From positions 2,480,001 through 2,544,000 of the forward strand of contig JASBNA010000002.1 in NCBI GenBank assembly GCA_038087015.1: DNA of 64,000 nt, written 5' to 3'. The stretch is from Cerrena zonata. Its lineage: Eukaryota; Basidiomycota; Agaricomycetes; Polyporales; Cerrenaceae. A program made the position numbers and the translations under genes. A model generated the notes under the pieces. It was not told where the DNA came from. It did no database searches and saw only the letters and a program-made list of their open reading frames with translations. Every line of letters starts with the position of its first letter. Positions within the stretch are counted from its first letter, which is position 1. This document shows positions 12,495 to 24,925 of the stretch, piece by piece.

Positions 12495-12987
12495 TTATTA
12501 TCTTATATATGTCATATCCTTCACCTTGTATTACTTATGTAGGATTAAATGATAGTGGCAGATATCATCACGCCAACATGATACGTACTGATGCTCTTCC
12601 CGCTCGAAAGAGCGTCAAATATTCAAAATCTCTCATGACTTGTTGTGACCTGTGAACTTTGTGAAGATCCCTGGGCAATCCGTAGATCATGCTGTAAAAT
12701 GGTTCATTTAGGATGTCTCTACGTCGAACACCAGCGGACACCGCGCCCTCACCCGTGTGAGATATCAATCTTGGATGGATTGCAGGGGGAAATTAGTATA
12801 ACTTATAATTATGCTGTGTCATCATTCCTAGGTAACGTCCGAGGCTCATCTCAATTTCCCCCAGTCATATATTACCTGTGCACGTTCGAACCGACTTCCA
12901 GTTGGCTCTGGCAGCCAACCGCCACCGTCTTTATGGACCTTCGACCCTCTATAACATTTCTCGAGAAACTGTACCATTCATGACTTT
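12495..12987. other. Spacer between seven-helix genes B and C
   Basis: About 490 bp with no supported gene. It holds the 3' UTR of paralogue B and the promoter of paralogue C. A short open frame at 12645-12983 has no family features. Confidence 0.5.
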
Positions 12988-14510
12988 ATGGCTTCTCGAA
13001 ATGTAACTCTGACAACAAGTGGGACAACCACGGCAAGCAACAACCAACTACCAGACTTGACCTATCTTTCCGGGGTGTTCTTTACTTTGCACATTGCTGC
13101 TGGACATGTGGGACTACCTCTCCTAGTTATACTACTAAAAGCATCGAAGCGGCTTCGCCGACCACACTCAGTGCCTAATCTTCTTGTCACTTGGATCTTG
13201 TTTTCTATTTCATACTGTCTTTTGTAGGTAACTTGAACTTTTCGTCAACTTGACAGTCGATTTATATGCTGGCTATAGATTATATGGAGGATATCATGGA
13301 AACCGCGACCCACCATTTGCCCTCTGTCTCGCACAAGCAGCAATGATCCACGCTGCTCCGCCGATGTATGTCTTTCTCAATCAGTCAAACGTTGGATAGT
13401 CAATCGTGACCTTCGAATTAGGTCTGTCATAGCAGTATCCATAATCGTTCTTCAGGTCTGGTACCTCCTCCAGCCGCCTTGGCACCCCGTTCTCGTTTAC
13501 TGCACCGACAGGCTCTCGTCCAAAACCAAATTCGCGTTGGTAAGTCGCGGTGCTGATCTCTTTATGTCCTGCACTTCACATTCTGTATGAACAGGTTGTA
13601 CTACCACCATACTTAACTTATATAGCAATAACCATTGCAGTAATCTGGGTGAGGACTTAACGGTTTCCATGGTGGGAAGACGACTAACCCCCCAGGTTGA
13701 TTCGCTAGCGTGGACTTCAAGATCCCTCTGCCGTCACCCCCGCACTTGGGCTGTACTGTACCATCATCGATCTAGACACTTTGTAAAACAACCAAACTTT
13801 CAACTGTGATATCGACGTTGACGCCATCCTTTAGCTTCTCGACTCCTATCTTCTGCGCGGTGTTCATGATCATGATCACCCTGTTCAACCGTAAGTCGCA
13901 GTTGCGATCCTTCGTGTATGCTCTAACGCTTAATCAAACCGTTATAGTCGGAACTATGGTTCAGTTCCTTTGGCGGAGGTGCAAACTCAAGAGAGTAAAT
14001 CCCTTGGCAAGTAGGACAGATTCGGTGAACATTTGGGTCCGGGTACGCAGTTGTGCACACTGTTAGTTTCAGTCTGATAATACCAATAGCAGGTCTTTAT
14101 CTTTAACCTATACTCTCTTCTGACCCTGGGGTGAGTTGTAGCGAAGCTCGTTATTAGCTGACCTTAACTTATGACTCCATGTTCAATAGTGCCTGCTTGA
14201 TCCTAATATTCACCAAAAGTAGTCCATTGCCTTACGTTGTTCAAGCTGCATGTAAGTTGGTCTATTTTCGCCAGAAAACTTTGTACTCACTATCTCCTTC
14301 AGTACCCTTGGTAGCGTTGCTTATTTTTGGAACACAAACGGTTCGTACTCTTCCCTAGGTCGCTTCTACATCTTCATCTCAAGATTCACCTAGGATATAT
14401 GGTTCGCCATTCGAGATTGGAGATGTGGAGACCGGATACGAGTGTCTGATGGGGGATGGTCAATACCTGCAAATCGGTCACCTACTAGCTCTCAACTATC
14501 ACTTGTTTGA
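12988..14510 (+). CDS. Seven-helix receptor-like membrane protein, tandem paralogue C
   Basis: Eleven exons give about 324 residues: 12988-13223, 13279-13365, 13422-13539, 13595-13648, 13709-13782, 13835-13890, 13948-14042, 14093-14130, 14190-14251, 14303-14340 and 14394-14510. It matches A and B helix by helix, for example FTLHIAAGHVGLPLLVILL and DPPFALCLAQAAMIHAAPPM. The intron between exons 3 and 4 of A and B is absent here: the codons for VLQVWYLLQPPWHP run on without a break. The acceptor of exon 5 was set at 13708 because the upstream AG leads to a stop and loses the conserved LGLYCTI segment. The tail is shorter and basic, with SDGGWSIP as a changed form of the shared motif. Function is unknown. 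Confidence 0.75.
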
Positions 14511-14742
14511 AATTGATCGAGTCACTGGAAGTCGCTGGGATAGTTTGTGTGATTAATTACAGTACCGAGCACAAAGCGACAAGCAATAGTAACATCTTTC
14601 GATGAAAGGAACGATATGATTTCCTATAAATAGCCAGCCATAGAGTAATACAGGTGAAATGAGACTGAGTCTGACGACTATGCGCCACCGCTACGGAGTT
14701 GACAGTTAGAAAGGCCAGGATACTTTTCAGAATGAGATGAGC

Positions 14743-15110
14743 TTACACAAGGATGTTGTTTCTACGGAACAATGTTAGGACAAGGATCGAGAAAGACATA
14801 ATGTCAAAACTCACATAGGGATGTGAATGAGCTTGACGAAGTAGCCCAAAAGACCCATGACAGCAAAGCCAACCGCGACGGCTTTTGAGATCTGGACGAA
14901 CTCTGGGAAGATATAGCAATGAGTTTCACGTTCTGTTTGCCAGCAAATAGAGCGTACCCTTCTGTGAGGGTTTTGTACACCGAATCAAGAACTATCAAGC
15001 GATGATGAGCACCAAGATGTTGCACTAGACTGTAACCATAACATTACCTGTTGACCATCTTGGATGAATTCCTGGGGAATCTCAACAAATTCCTTGAGTT
15101 TCTCAGACAT
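14743..15110 (-). CDS. SSS1: Sec61 translocon gamma subunit
   Basis: Four exons (15110-15048, 14991-14958, 14902-14815, 14761-14743) encode 67 residues, the usual length. The N-terminal amphipathic part reads [20 protein letters not shown], followed by the signature [16 protein letters not shown] and a single membrane helix [20 protein letters not shown], ending INNILV. This tail-anchored subunit clamps the Sec61 alpha channel in the ER membrane and is essential for co-translational translocation. The last exon has only 19 bases. It faces the PPR gene across a shared upstream region of about 320 bp. Confidence 0.96.
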
Positions 15111-15427
15111 GGTTATAAAGGTTGTGGTGGTGAAGGAAAGACTTGACGTGTAAATGCAACCAGCCAGCAGTTCCTTATGGGCGGTTACTGACACGTTTTG
15201 GGCGCTCGTCCTCACATCGTGCATGGGCGGCTAATGTAATTTCGATCTGGGAACTTTCACCAACTTTGCTTGAAACAAGACATACCGTGTCCGTGACATA
15301 GTAGGAGTGTCATAATCGGACTGGCATTCCAAACATTGGTCGCAGTTTACCATATAAATCATACGTATGTTATTCAATTCCATGTTACATTTCAGTGTTG
15401 ACCTCAACTCTTACAGGTCACGTATGC
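15111..15427. other. Shared promoter region of SSS1 and the PPR gene
   Basis: About 317 bp between two divergent starts. No further gene is seen. A/T-rich TATA-like stretches occur near 15353 but cannot be assigned to one gene. Confidence 0.5.
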
Positions 15428-17894
15428 ATGTCCTTAAAGAGAGTCATCTCTAATGTGGGACACCTTACTCGAACACCCTTAGCTCTTCCAAGAGGTCGCT
15501 ATGGTTTACAATCTTGTCCACCACGGCTTACTACTTTCTCGGCAATACTAGGTGTATATTCCTCTTACTCAACCGTCCCTCAACCCGTCGTCGAATCTCG
15601 TACATATGAAACCCATCTCAACCACCACGAACTCTTCGTGAAGGCGTTCGAGACCAAGCAAACAGATCTTGCTCGCAGAGCTCTTCTTACTCTTCTAAAC
15701 GTATCGGAGGGCCGACAAGAGCCTCTGGATGCTTATGGCTTATCGAAAAGCGGACTCGTATCACTGATGAGTTTGCTCCTGTTCGCAGGTCGTACAGCCG
15801 ATCTCAGGATTATAGAACAAATACTGGAATCCATGGAATCGAAGTGGAATTTCCCAGTACACCATCGTATCCACACTATGATTATTCGCCATCTCGTTCG
15901 ACATGGAGAAGTACTCTCGGCTATCCGTTGGTTATCACATATGCAGGATAAACCTGGAAACTGCACATCTATGCTTAAACAGTGGCATATGGTGCTTGAA
16001 AAGTGCCGCCAAGATGATAAGGCGGCATTGGCTTACTCTACAGTACGCTCAATGCGCCAGTCTGGTTGTCCAACTACAGAGGAAACGTACAAAATTCTTT
16101 TTGGTGCCATGTTTTCGCCCTCAGGAGTCCCCCAGTTTCCTCAGGTTCGCACAGTCATCCACGAAATGTTGGAGGACAAGGTCTCGTTTACGGCGCAGCT
16201 CCGTGACGATCTCATGACAAACTACCGCGACCGTGGCCATATTTTATTATCCGCTCGCGTCGAGCAGCTATGGGAAACGATGAACGTCCTACGGTCTCCT
16301 CAGAATGAGGATTCAAAGAGTGCCGACACACTGATCCCTACTCCAGGCTACGGCTCAAGGGCTTGAACCCAAACTCCGCACTAACAGATGGACCATCGAA
16401 TACTACTTCTGTAGACGCTTACGCGGACTGCAGGAAAGGAAGCCAAGAAGTCGGACGCCTCACCAGTACAAGAATCTGAGGATTCTCTTCGCAAGGCCTC
16501 AGCTCATGGCGGATCTCCTAGGAGAAGAAAACGGCAAGCGAAAGACTATGGTGCTTCTTAACCAATATAAGAAGCAGGGTTTCGAGCCCACGAGTTCGAC
16601 ATTGACTGTGATGTCGCGCTCGATATCTAACTTGAAGGACTTGCAGTTCTGGCAGAAGACACTACGCGTCGATATCGAAACAGAAGTGTTTGCACACCTT
16701 ATTCGGAATGCACGGACCCCATTCCATGCGCTTGCAGCTTACAGGAATGCACTGCAATATACTCCACCGACTTTGACTTTGCTTCATCCTTTGATCAAAT
16801 ATCTACAAAATACCAACCATGGGAAACCTTCCAAAGAAACGATCGACACCGCGTTGAGGATGCACGCCACTTATGTTACATCTCGTAATGAATCCGGAGC
16901 AGGTTTAGATCTCGAGCAGCCTCGGAAGACCAGCGAACTCGTCACATATAACATCCTCTTACGCATGCTATCGTCGTCATCGTTGGCAGATACTTACACA
17001 TCGCAAACCCTTGATCTTGTACAAGAGATACGAAACCGAGGCTTACAGATGTCGGGTCCTGTTACCGCGTCACTTATTATCACACTCATGAAGTCCTCAA
17101 CTAAACTGCAAGATGCCTTCCAATTCTATCGAATTGCCTATAAGGACCGAGAAGGACGCCTTCTGTTGGAGTCCAGCGAAAACTTCGCGCATGTCATCAA
17201 AGCGTTCACCGACCTCCCCTTCGCCAATGGTCTTGCCTCCGTCGCATACCATTTCGACTTCATTCAGGACATACGCGATGCGAAGCTCCCCCTCACCGCT
17301 GAAATCTACACCATCCTCCTCAAATACTACGCTCGATCCGCGATCGGTCTGCCCGAGAACGATTCAAGCACTCGGCAGAAGCTCGCCACGGTTATACGGA
17401 GGTTGCACGACATGATCACGGTTGACGCATCTCTCGTTCCAGATATCGCCATGTGGAACCAGCTCATGGACTCGTATCAGCGCGTGGGTTATTTCCAGGA
17501 TGCCATTCAGCTTTGGAAGACCATGTTTATAGCCCGGAAGTTCGACCATGCTAGTGTTAGCGTCGTCACCGATGCTTGTGCTTTCGCAGGTGCACACCAG
17601 GTCGCGGTGGACATATACAAGCAACTTCATGAGGCTCAGTTCCGGCTGAATCGACGGAATTGGATCAATTGGCTGGAGTGTTTATGTCGGTTGGGCAAGT
17701 TCGACGAGGCATTGAAGTTTGTTTGTTTGCAGATGGGCAAAGACGAACATTCTGTGGCTCCTGACGCGGATGTGGTGAAGCTGATGTTGAAGTTTGCCAT
17801 CCAGGAGAACCGAGTGGGAGAGGCTAGGACGAAGTTGAAGACGTACTTACCTGACGTGTGGAACAGTTTACCCAAAGATATCAAGAATTTCTAG
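15428..17894 (+). pseudogene. Mitochondrial PPR protein gene with an apparent +1 frame break
   Basis: Two long open frames in series look like one pentatricopeptide-repeat protein. The first (ATG at 15428, stop at 16366) has an Arg/Ser-rich start without acidic residues, as in a mitochondrial presequence, then helical pairs such as RIHTMIIRHLVRHGEVLSAI. The second (ending at 17894) has clear repeat units, for example PDIAMWNQLMDSYQRVGYFQ and NWINWLECLCRLGKFDEALK. PPR proteins bind organellar RNA and act in its processing or translation. The two frames are open together from about 16337 to 16364; dropping one base there yields a single protein of about 821 residues. No consensus donor was found near the end of the first frame, so an intron is unlikely. 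The break may be a sequencing error or a true lesion. GCV2 converges from the right with about 190 bp between stops. Confidence 0.7.
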
Positions 17895-18080
17895 ACAGTA
17901 GTTTTGATGTGGACAACTCAAACCCCATCTAATTCAGCGGTGTTACAAAATTAGGTATAGTACAAAGTCTATGGGAATATCTATGTGAAGAATGTACAAA
18001 TGTGCAGTGAGACGGTTGAACGTGAAAGATAAATGCAGAGATCGTGTTGAATGATGCAGAATAGATCGTAAGAGAGGCTA

Positions 18081-21000
18081 TTAGGCGGAGGCGGTCTCTT
18101 CTACTGAAGGGCAGTCGCAGACGAGGTTGAGATCGCCATATGCTGTTCCAACCGAATGTCAGTCACAGAGAAGGAAATATTGAGACGAAGGGTACAAACC
18201 GTCGTCAATTCTGCCAACGGTGGGCCAGAATTTCTTTTCCTTAAGCCAAGGTGCGGGGAATACAGCAGTTTGACGGGAGTAAGGTCTATAAAGGATGATA
18301 ATGAGTTAAACGTATGCTGACGCTAATTTACAAGATACTTACCGGTTCCACTCATCCTCGGTGAGGACAGAGACAGGGTGAGGGGCATTCTTCAGGACAT
18401 TATTGTCCTTAGGTTGTTTGCCTTGGATGATATCTTCAGCTTCCTTACGAATCTGTATCATGGCATCACAGAATCTACAAAAAAAACATGTTAGATCAAT
18501 GTCTATGTTTTGGAACTCGAAGATGAACGAACCTGTTAACTTCATCCAGCGTCTCTGATTCAGTAGGCTCGATGAGCATGCAAGTTGACATGGGCCAAGA
18601 GCAGGTAGGAGGGTGGAAACCATAATCCTAAAAAACCGTCGCATTAATATAACTTCGATGTTTTCCGAATACTGAATAGCTCACCTGAAGACGCTTAGCG
18701 AAGTCAGAGACCTTCAATCCAGCAGCCTTATCGAACTCGGCCAAGTCGATCAAGAGTTCATGAGCAACACGTCCTTTCCTGTTCTTGTAACGCAAACTAT
18801 AATGATCCTTAAGACGATATGCCATGTAGTTTGCATTCAACAAAGCGGCTCTAGTGGACTCGGACAAGCCATTTCCACCAAGCATCTTGATGTACGCCCA
18901 TGAGATGAGATGTATCGAAGCACTACCGTATTGAGCAGCAGAGACTGCTGAAATGGCTTTCTCGCCGCCAACCGGGACGACAGGATGACCAGGGAGGAAA
19001 GGTGCGAGATGTTCGGCAACACAGATAGGACTAAGGTACGAGTTAGCCACGAGAAATAGACTTCGTAATTAAGGAACTTACCCAACACCGGGACCTCCAC
19101 CTCCATGGGGGCTGAGCAGGAACGTTTTAGTAACCGGGGTTTGCCACATAAAGGTACGACGTACATAGCGAAAGTTTTATGAAGATTCATGTGGCAAACA
19201 TCTCCGCCACATGTAGCAGGATTAGTGAGTCCGATTTGCGCGTTCAGATTGGCACCTTAGAATAGAACATCATTAAACGATAGTCGGTTGATTAGAGGTA
19301 CGCAGTGAAACGTACCATCCAGATAAACCTGGCCGCCGTTGTCGTGAATGATCTTACATGCCTAAGGAAATCGGCCATCATTGAGATAGAACCATACGCG
19401 AGAGGTGAGAGCTTACGTCTTGTACACCGTCTTCGAAGACTCCGAAGGTCGATGGGTAAGTGATCTAAGAACGTAATTAGATGGACCCTTCCTTTCGCGT
19501 GACTTGAACTTACCATGAATGCAGCCAAGTTGTCCTTATGTTTCTCTGCCTTGGTCTTAAGATCTTCCAAGTCCAAACTACCATCAGCGAGTGACTTGAC
19601 CGGGATAACCTTCAGGCCAGCCATAACAGCAGACTACAATTCGGGATCAGTATCATTAGAAGCTGTGAAAGATACTCAAAGTTCACTTACAGCAGGGTTG
19701 GTACCATGTGCGCTGACCGGGATCAAACAGATATCACGATGTCCTTCACCTTGAGATTCCTGGTAAGCCCTGATAACCGACAATCCAGCGTATTCTCCAG
19801 CAGCGCCAGAGTTCGGCTGTAATGAGCAAGCGTGGAAGCCAGTGATCTTGCAAAGGTCATCTTCAAGTTCCTATTTTCGTGATTCCGCAACCAATCAGAC
19901 TCAGGATGCGGTGCAATGATAGAAAATGACACATACTTTGATTACCTGAAGGTAACCCTTGACTTGATCGACGGGAGCAAAAGGATGGATAGAACCAAAT
20001 TCGGGCCAGGTGAGAGGGATCATACTGCTCGTGCTGTTCAATTTCATCGTGCAGCTTCCGAGGGGGATCATCGAATGAACGAGACCAAGATCTTTGGATT
20101 GCAGGTGATAGATGTACCGAAGCATCTCAGTCTCAGAATGATGCGAGTTGAAGACTGGGTGAGGAAGAAATGCGGAGGTGCGTTGCAGTGGTGAAGGAAT
20201 GGCCAATGATTCGATGGGTGTGAGGTTTGACAAAGTGACAGATGGTGAACCAGTCACAGAGTTAAACACATTGATGAGGGCAACAAGATCTTCGGGACTG
20301 ACACTCTCGTCAAGAGTGACACCTACGAACTTGTGGTCGATCCTTCGCAAGTTGATACCAACAGCTGCGGCGGCAGCGTGAACAGCATCTGCATCTTTTC
20401 CAACAGAGGTGACATCGATAGTTAGAGTGTCGAAGAATTGCTTGTTGACAACAACGTATCCCCGTTGTTCGATGGCTGATTTAAGAACCTGAGCGAGAGC
20501 ATGAACCTTGCCGGCGATACGTTTCAGACCGACGGGACCGTGATATACAGCGTACATCGCAGCCATATTGGCGAGAAGAGCCTGACTGGTACAAATGTTG
20601 CTGGTAGCCTTCTCACGACGAATGTGCTGTTCACGGGCTAGTGCATTGTCAGCTTTGATGATGAGCAATCTTTTTGAGATCTACGCACTTTGAAGAGCCA
20701 GTCTGTAAGCCGGGTTACCGAAAACATCACGACTCTTGCCAATCAAACGTCCAGGCATCTTTCGCTTCAGCTTGTCTGTGCAAGCAAAGAAAGCACCATG
20801 AGGACCGCCATATCCGGCAGGTACACCGAATCGACCAGAATTTCCGACAACGACATCTGCGCCCCATTCGCCAGGTGGCTTCAGCATGGTGAGCGCCAGA
20901 AGATCAGTGGCGCAGATCAGCAGGCCGCGGGAGGCATGAATAACCTCAGTAAGTTTACTGTAGTCCGCAATTTCACCATTGACGTTGGGATACTGTACAA

Positions 21001-21865
21001 GAACACCACAGACATCGGTGAGGGCAGCTTCGTCTTTCAGTTCCGACAATGCGTCACCAATGACCAGCTCGATTCCGAATCCTTTGGCCCTCGTTTGGAG
21101 TACTGCCAGCGTTTGGGGCTGGACGCCCCGGTCGACAAAGAATTTGCGTTTCTTCTGCATAGAAGAAACGAAGGCAAGCACCATTCCCTCCGCAGCAGCC
21201 GTGGCCTCGTCGAGAAGAGAAGCATTTGCGATGTCCATGGCGGTCATCGACATCACCATGGTCTGATAATTTACCAAAGACTCTAAACGACCTAGAAAGA
21301 AGCTCTGCACAATACTCATGTGGACATCAATAGAACGACTGACCTTGAGCAATTTCAGGTTGGTATGGCGTGTAGGGCGTATACCAGGCCGGACTTTCCA
21401 TGACCTGCAACACTGTTAGGACATACGCCAATATACTACAGATATTTCACAACTCACATTGCGAAGTACGACGGGAGGTACCACTGCGTTGTGGTAGCCC
21501 ATACCGATGTAACTCTTGTAAGCTTTATTCAATTGTGCCAACTCCCGAGCACGCTTGTGTAGCTCGGACTCGGACAGAGCGGGGATGGTCTGGTTGGAGA
21601 CACTGGCAGACGCCACCCTGATTTTATCAGGCATGGTATCCGAAACGAATGCGTCCATAGACTCGTAGCCAAGTTGAGACAACATATATGAGACCTCCTT
21701 GTCATCCGGACCAACATGTCTGTCGGTGAAGGTGTCCAGACGAGCAAAAAGCGAATTAGGTTTTTTCTGAGTAGCTAGGCCTCTAATGAGGACCCTGCTC
21801 GATACAGGAGCATATCGAGCGTGCTTTAAAGCACCAGTAGAGGTAGCGACACAGCGGGAGGCCAT
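18081..21865 (-). CDS. GCV2: Glycine dehydrogenase (decarboxylating), P-protein of the glycine cleavage system
   Basis: Fifteen exons join in frame to 999 residues, the expected size: 21865-21458, 21404-21344, 21291-20689, 20637-19946, 19870-19691, 19633-19514, 19464-19417, 19361-19316, 19255-19165, 19111-19082, 19030-18685, 18627-18533, 18474-18343, 18285-18200 and 18142-18081. The N-terminus is basic and hydroxylated (mitochondrial targeting). The N-terminal half carries [14 protein letters not shown] and [13 protein letters not shown]. The second half carries [20 protein letters not shown] and the PLP-lysine site [19 protein letters not shown]. The enzyme decarboxylates glycine and passes the aminomethyl group to lipoylated H-protein in the mitochondrial matrix. 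No frame problem is seen in this gene, which argues against errors being evenly spread over the window. Confidence 0.97.
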
Positions 21866-22870
21866 TTCCCAGCTGGCCTGTGTGGATGAAGGGGAGGTAG
21901 AGACAGGATCATCGTGTTCGACAAAAAATAGGGACCAGTGTTCACCGAGCCATTCACCGAGTAAGACCCAAGCTTATCGGCCCAAACGTCGAACACCAAC
22001 TTTTACATACTTTTGCTCCTTCCCGCCAATAGTGGTGCCGTGGGAATATGACGATCCTGATGGCTCTCCTCAAAAAGGTTATTGTCTAAGTTGGGACACA
22101 GTGGACCCGCCCACTCAGACGACCCGTATAGGCCTGCATACGCCTGGAATCCGTCGGACCATAGCTAAACGGCCGCTTCTATCGTCTAAGATGTGCCAGA
22201 AATACTCGAAAAATATTGTACGATAGAATTTGCACGGAATAAGCGGGACGACAGTCCGTGATTCTAGAGTAACCGAGCCAGGCTGGTCTGATATGATCAA
22301 GAGAAAAACTTTTTCACACTCTACTCGGAACTCCTCATGGTTCCGTGGCCGTGGGAATCCCGCCCTTCTCCCTTATCTGGCCACCGACGTCCAGAGGACG
22401 CACTTGATTGATAAGAAGGTTAAAGGCTAAATTCCCCACGATTCCATCAGGCGCGAGCAGAATTAATCACTAAGTAGAAAAGAGAGAAAAGAGAATAAAA
22501 ATATGTATGTTGCATTCTATCTTGACCAGGAAAAGTCTTATCTCCCCTGCAATCTCCTAATGTTGCCAGCGAAGCCGGCGTTACTTAGGCGATATCGCCA
22601 TTCCACACGACGATAAGGAACGTTATAGTTACAGAATAAATTCACAAATGATATGTCGATGTCATACGAGACACATGCCAAGCGGTAGACGTAACTTGTA
22701 CGGAGCCATATGACGATGATATGTACGTGCCAAATGCTACGACGGAACAAATCGTCTTTTCAGTCAATGCATGTGACCTAAGCCAGGTAGACCGTCATGT
22801 CGGTGTACAATGTAGGGGAAAGGAAGCAAGACGTCCAGAAATGGGCGCACGGGGAATGTATGCATTATTT
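21866..22870. other. About 1 kb upstream of GCV2, no gene seen
   Basis: The region lies between the GCV2 start and the 3' end of the RSC9-like gene. Short frames here (for example 22538-22750 minus) show no domain or splice pattern. It should contain the GCV2 promoter and the RSC9-like 3' UTR. Confidence 0.5.
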
Positions 22871-24925
22871 TCATAATGTAGTTCCATCCAACCCAGCGTC
22901 CACCATCTCCGTGATCCACTCCGACAAAGCCTCGTCGCGAATATGAACACCTTGTAAAAGGTGACGAATACCCATGAAGGCCTTCCTTCCCCTTCGCTCT
23001 CCAAGTCTTTCACTATCCGAGTGTGCACCAGCCATTTCCTCTTCCTCACCCGTCTCCTCCACAATTCCAGGGAAGCCAAAATGATCTTCATCAGCCCTCG
23101 GAGCTGCATCCGCGGAGGCGAATGCAGCCCTGAAAAGGGTCCTGACACAGAGAAGTGCAGTTAATGCACTCGATGGAGGATCTATACTCGGTTCTTTGTA
23201 AACGAGCGCAGCATCGCGAGCAGGAGGCGGAGGTCGAGTCGTCGGATTAGGAATGGGATTTGGGAAGTCTTCCGAAGGCAAGGTTATCTTATCTAGCTGT
23301 GCGGGGTGAAATGGTGTTGGTTGAGAACTGGGTACGTGTGTCAGACATGTCCTCTCAGGAAGCTCTTCGGTAGAGGAGTATGCGAGCACGAGGACCATGT
23401 ACACGCCAGTTCCGATTCGGGGCTAGGATTGATATGAGCAAATAGTATATGCTCATAAAGTTCACTGGCCGAGCCAAAGGGGTTTTCTGCGCACTCGTAA
23501 CGGCTCCAGCGACATTTGAATTTGTCGCCATCAGACGCCACTTGGCGGCGTTCTACACCGCGCACAATGAATCGCTGAGGTGGACCAGGTAGGACCATAG
23601 CGTGAGCTTGCTCGAATACGGCATTGACGTTCTTAATGACATCGGAGGCAGCGAGTACTTGATATTGATCTTTGTTGTTGACGATGAAAGCCTCTTTATA
23701 AGCATTCCAGACATCCACCTGTGTCAATTCCCCGTCTGGTTTGGCCTCAAAGGTAAGTCTCATCCTAACGCAGTTTGGTTAGTATAATTGCCAAAAATAG
23801 ATGATCTACGAACTTACCATTCGTAGCAACGCTGTGGCTCCGGTATTGGTATAAGTCTCTCTAGCTCTTCCTGTGGCATTTGATAGACCCGACTCGTCTC
23901 CGCAAGCGCAGGGGCAGTGTGCACAGGTCCTGAGAGGGGAACAGAGACCGTCTCCTCTACTTGCTCTGACAAAATGATAACCACCAACAATTTCAGAGTT
24001 GCCGCTAATTCGGAATGCAGGCAGAAACGCTCTCGTCATCGGTGGATGTGACAAATGCGTGTAAATATAATTCAAGCATGCTTCTACAAGCTGTTTATCG
24101 GACAATAGGGGCAGATACCTCAAAGCTGCGAACAGTGCTGGTGTTTCAGGTTTTAGGTGGGCGATATTGGCTGGGTTTGCCATTTGTAGTGTTAGAGTTC
24201 GAAGGGCAGTGAGGATAAGTGTACGGTCGGTGGCAGTGGCAGCCAGAGCCTCAAGTGGAGGTACTGGGTTGGCAAGGAGTGGTGAATCAGGTGGTGGAAG
24301 TATCAGTGTAGTCGATATCGACTGGAGTAATTCGATAACGTAGGTCAAGAATTCGGTATTGGCATCGGTCTCGGGCTGGAGCCTGTGTAGCGCAAGCAAG
24401 ATAAGCGTCCTCGTCCGATTATGACCAGCAAGCTCAGTAGAGTTCGTGTCGTTGACAGCCGAGTTTTTGAGAATAAACATAGATTCCAGAGCATGCCGCC
24501 GCTGCCTCTCCAACGCCTTTGGTAGTGCGAACAGTGATGCCTTGGTAGCACATTCCTCTGCGCCGGTACTGACATACCAGTCAGGCCATACGAAGAGGGC
24601 TTCTGTAAGCCCAGGTATCGCTGCCAAAATAAACTGTTCGTTATTGCATAGTCGGCATAACCGATCAAGTGCCCATGAGATTTCACTGTCGATCCCAGAG
24701 CGGAGGGACATCAACATGCGATTGCTTGGCGTGTTTTCCGTATACCATCCTATAGAGCAGAGTGTCAACAAGTCCTCCGAAACTCAATCGATACTATAGC
24801 CTACTTTCGTAATCATCTGTAACAGTCGGTCTTGGAAGTTGGGCAGCAGCGGTATATGAATGTTGGTAAGGGATGGATGCAGTGGCCACCGGCCGGGTGA
24901 TGTTCGCTTGGAAAACGGATGTCAT
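22871..24925 (-). pseudogene. RSC9: RSC9-like chromatin remodelling subunit with two one-base frame breaks
   Basis: Three exons (24925-24805, 24749-23818, 23764-22871) cover about 648 residues. The protein begins MTSVFQANITRPVATA and continues with DDYERWYTENTPSNRMLMSL, then a helical-repeat region with LDRLCRLCNNEQFILAAIPG. RSC9/ARID2-type features follow: AKPDGELTQVDVWNAYKEAF, VLPGPPQRFIVRGVERRQ, and a C2H2-like finger with CRWSRYEC...HILFAH. It would be a subunit of an RSC/PBAF-type SWI/SNF remodeller. Two frame changes are needed. Near 24018-24025 one base must be skipped to pass from PPMTRAFL to ELAATLKLLVVIILSEQVEE. Near 23341-23347 one base is missing between LPKSFLRGHV and THVPSSQPTP. 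Without the first change the second exon joins the third out of frame and stops at once. The two changes cancel in length. Confidence 0.75.

Noticed and set aside
8087..14510. Ste3-type pheromone receptors
   Set aside because: The helices and loops lack the Ste3 motifs I know, and no small CaaX pheromone precursor gene was found nearby.
20690..21286. 198-codon plus-strand frame inside GCV2
   Set aside because: It is the antisense shadow of the large third GCV2 exon, whose codon bias keeps the other strand open.
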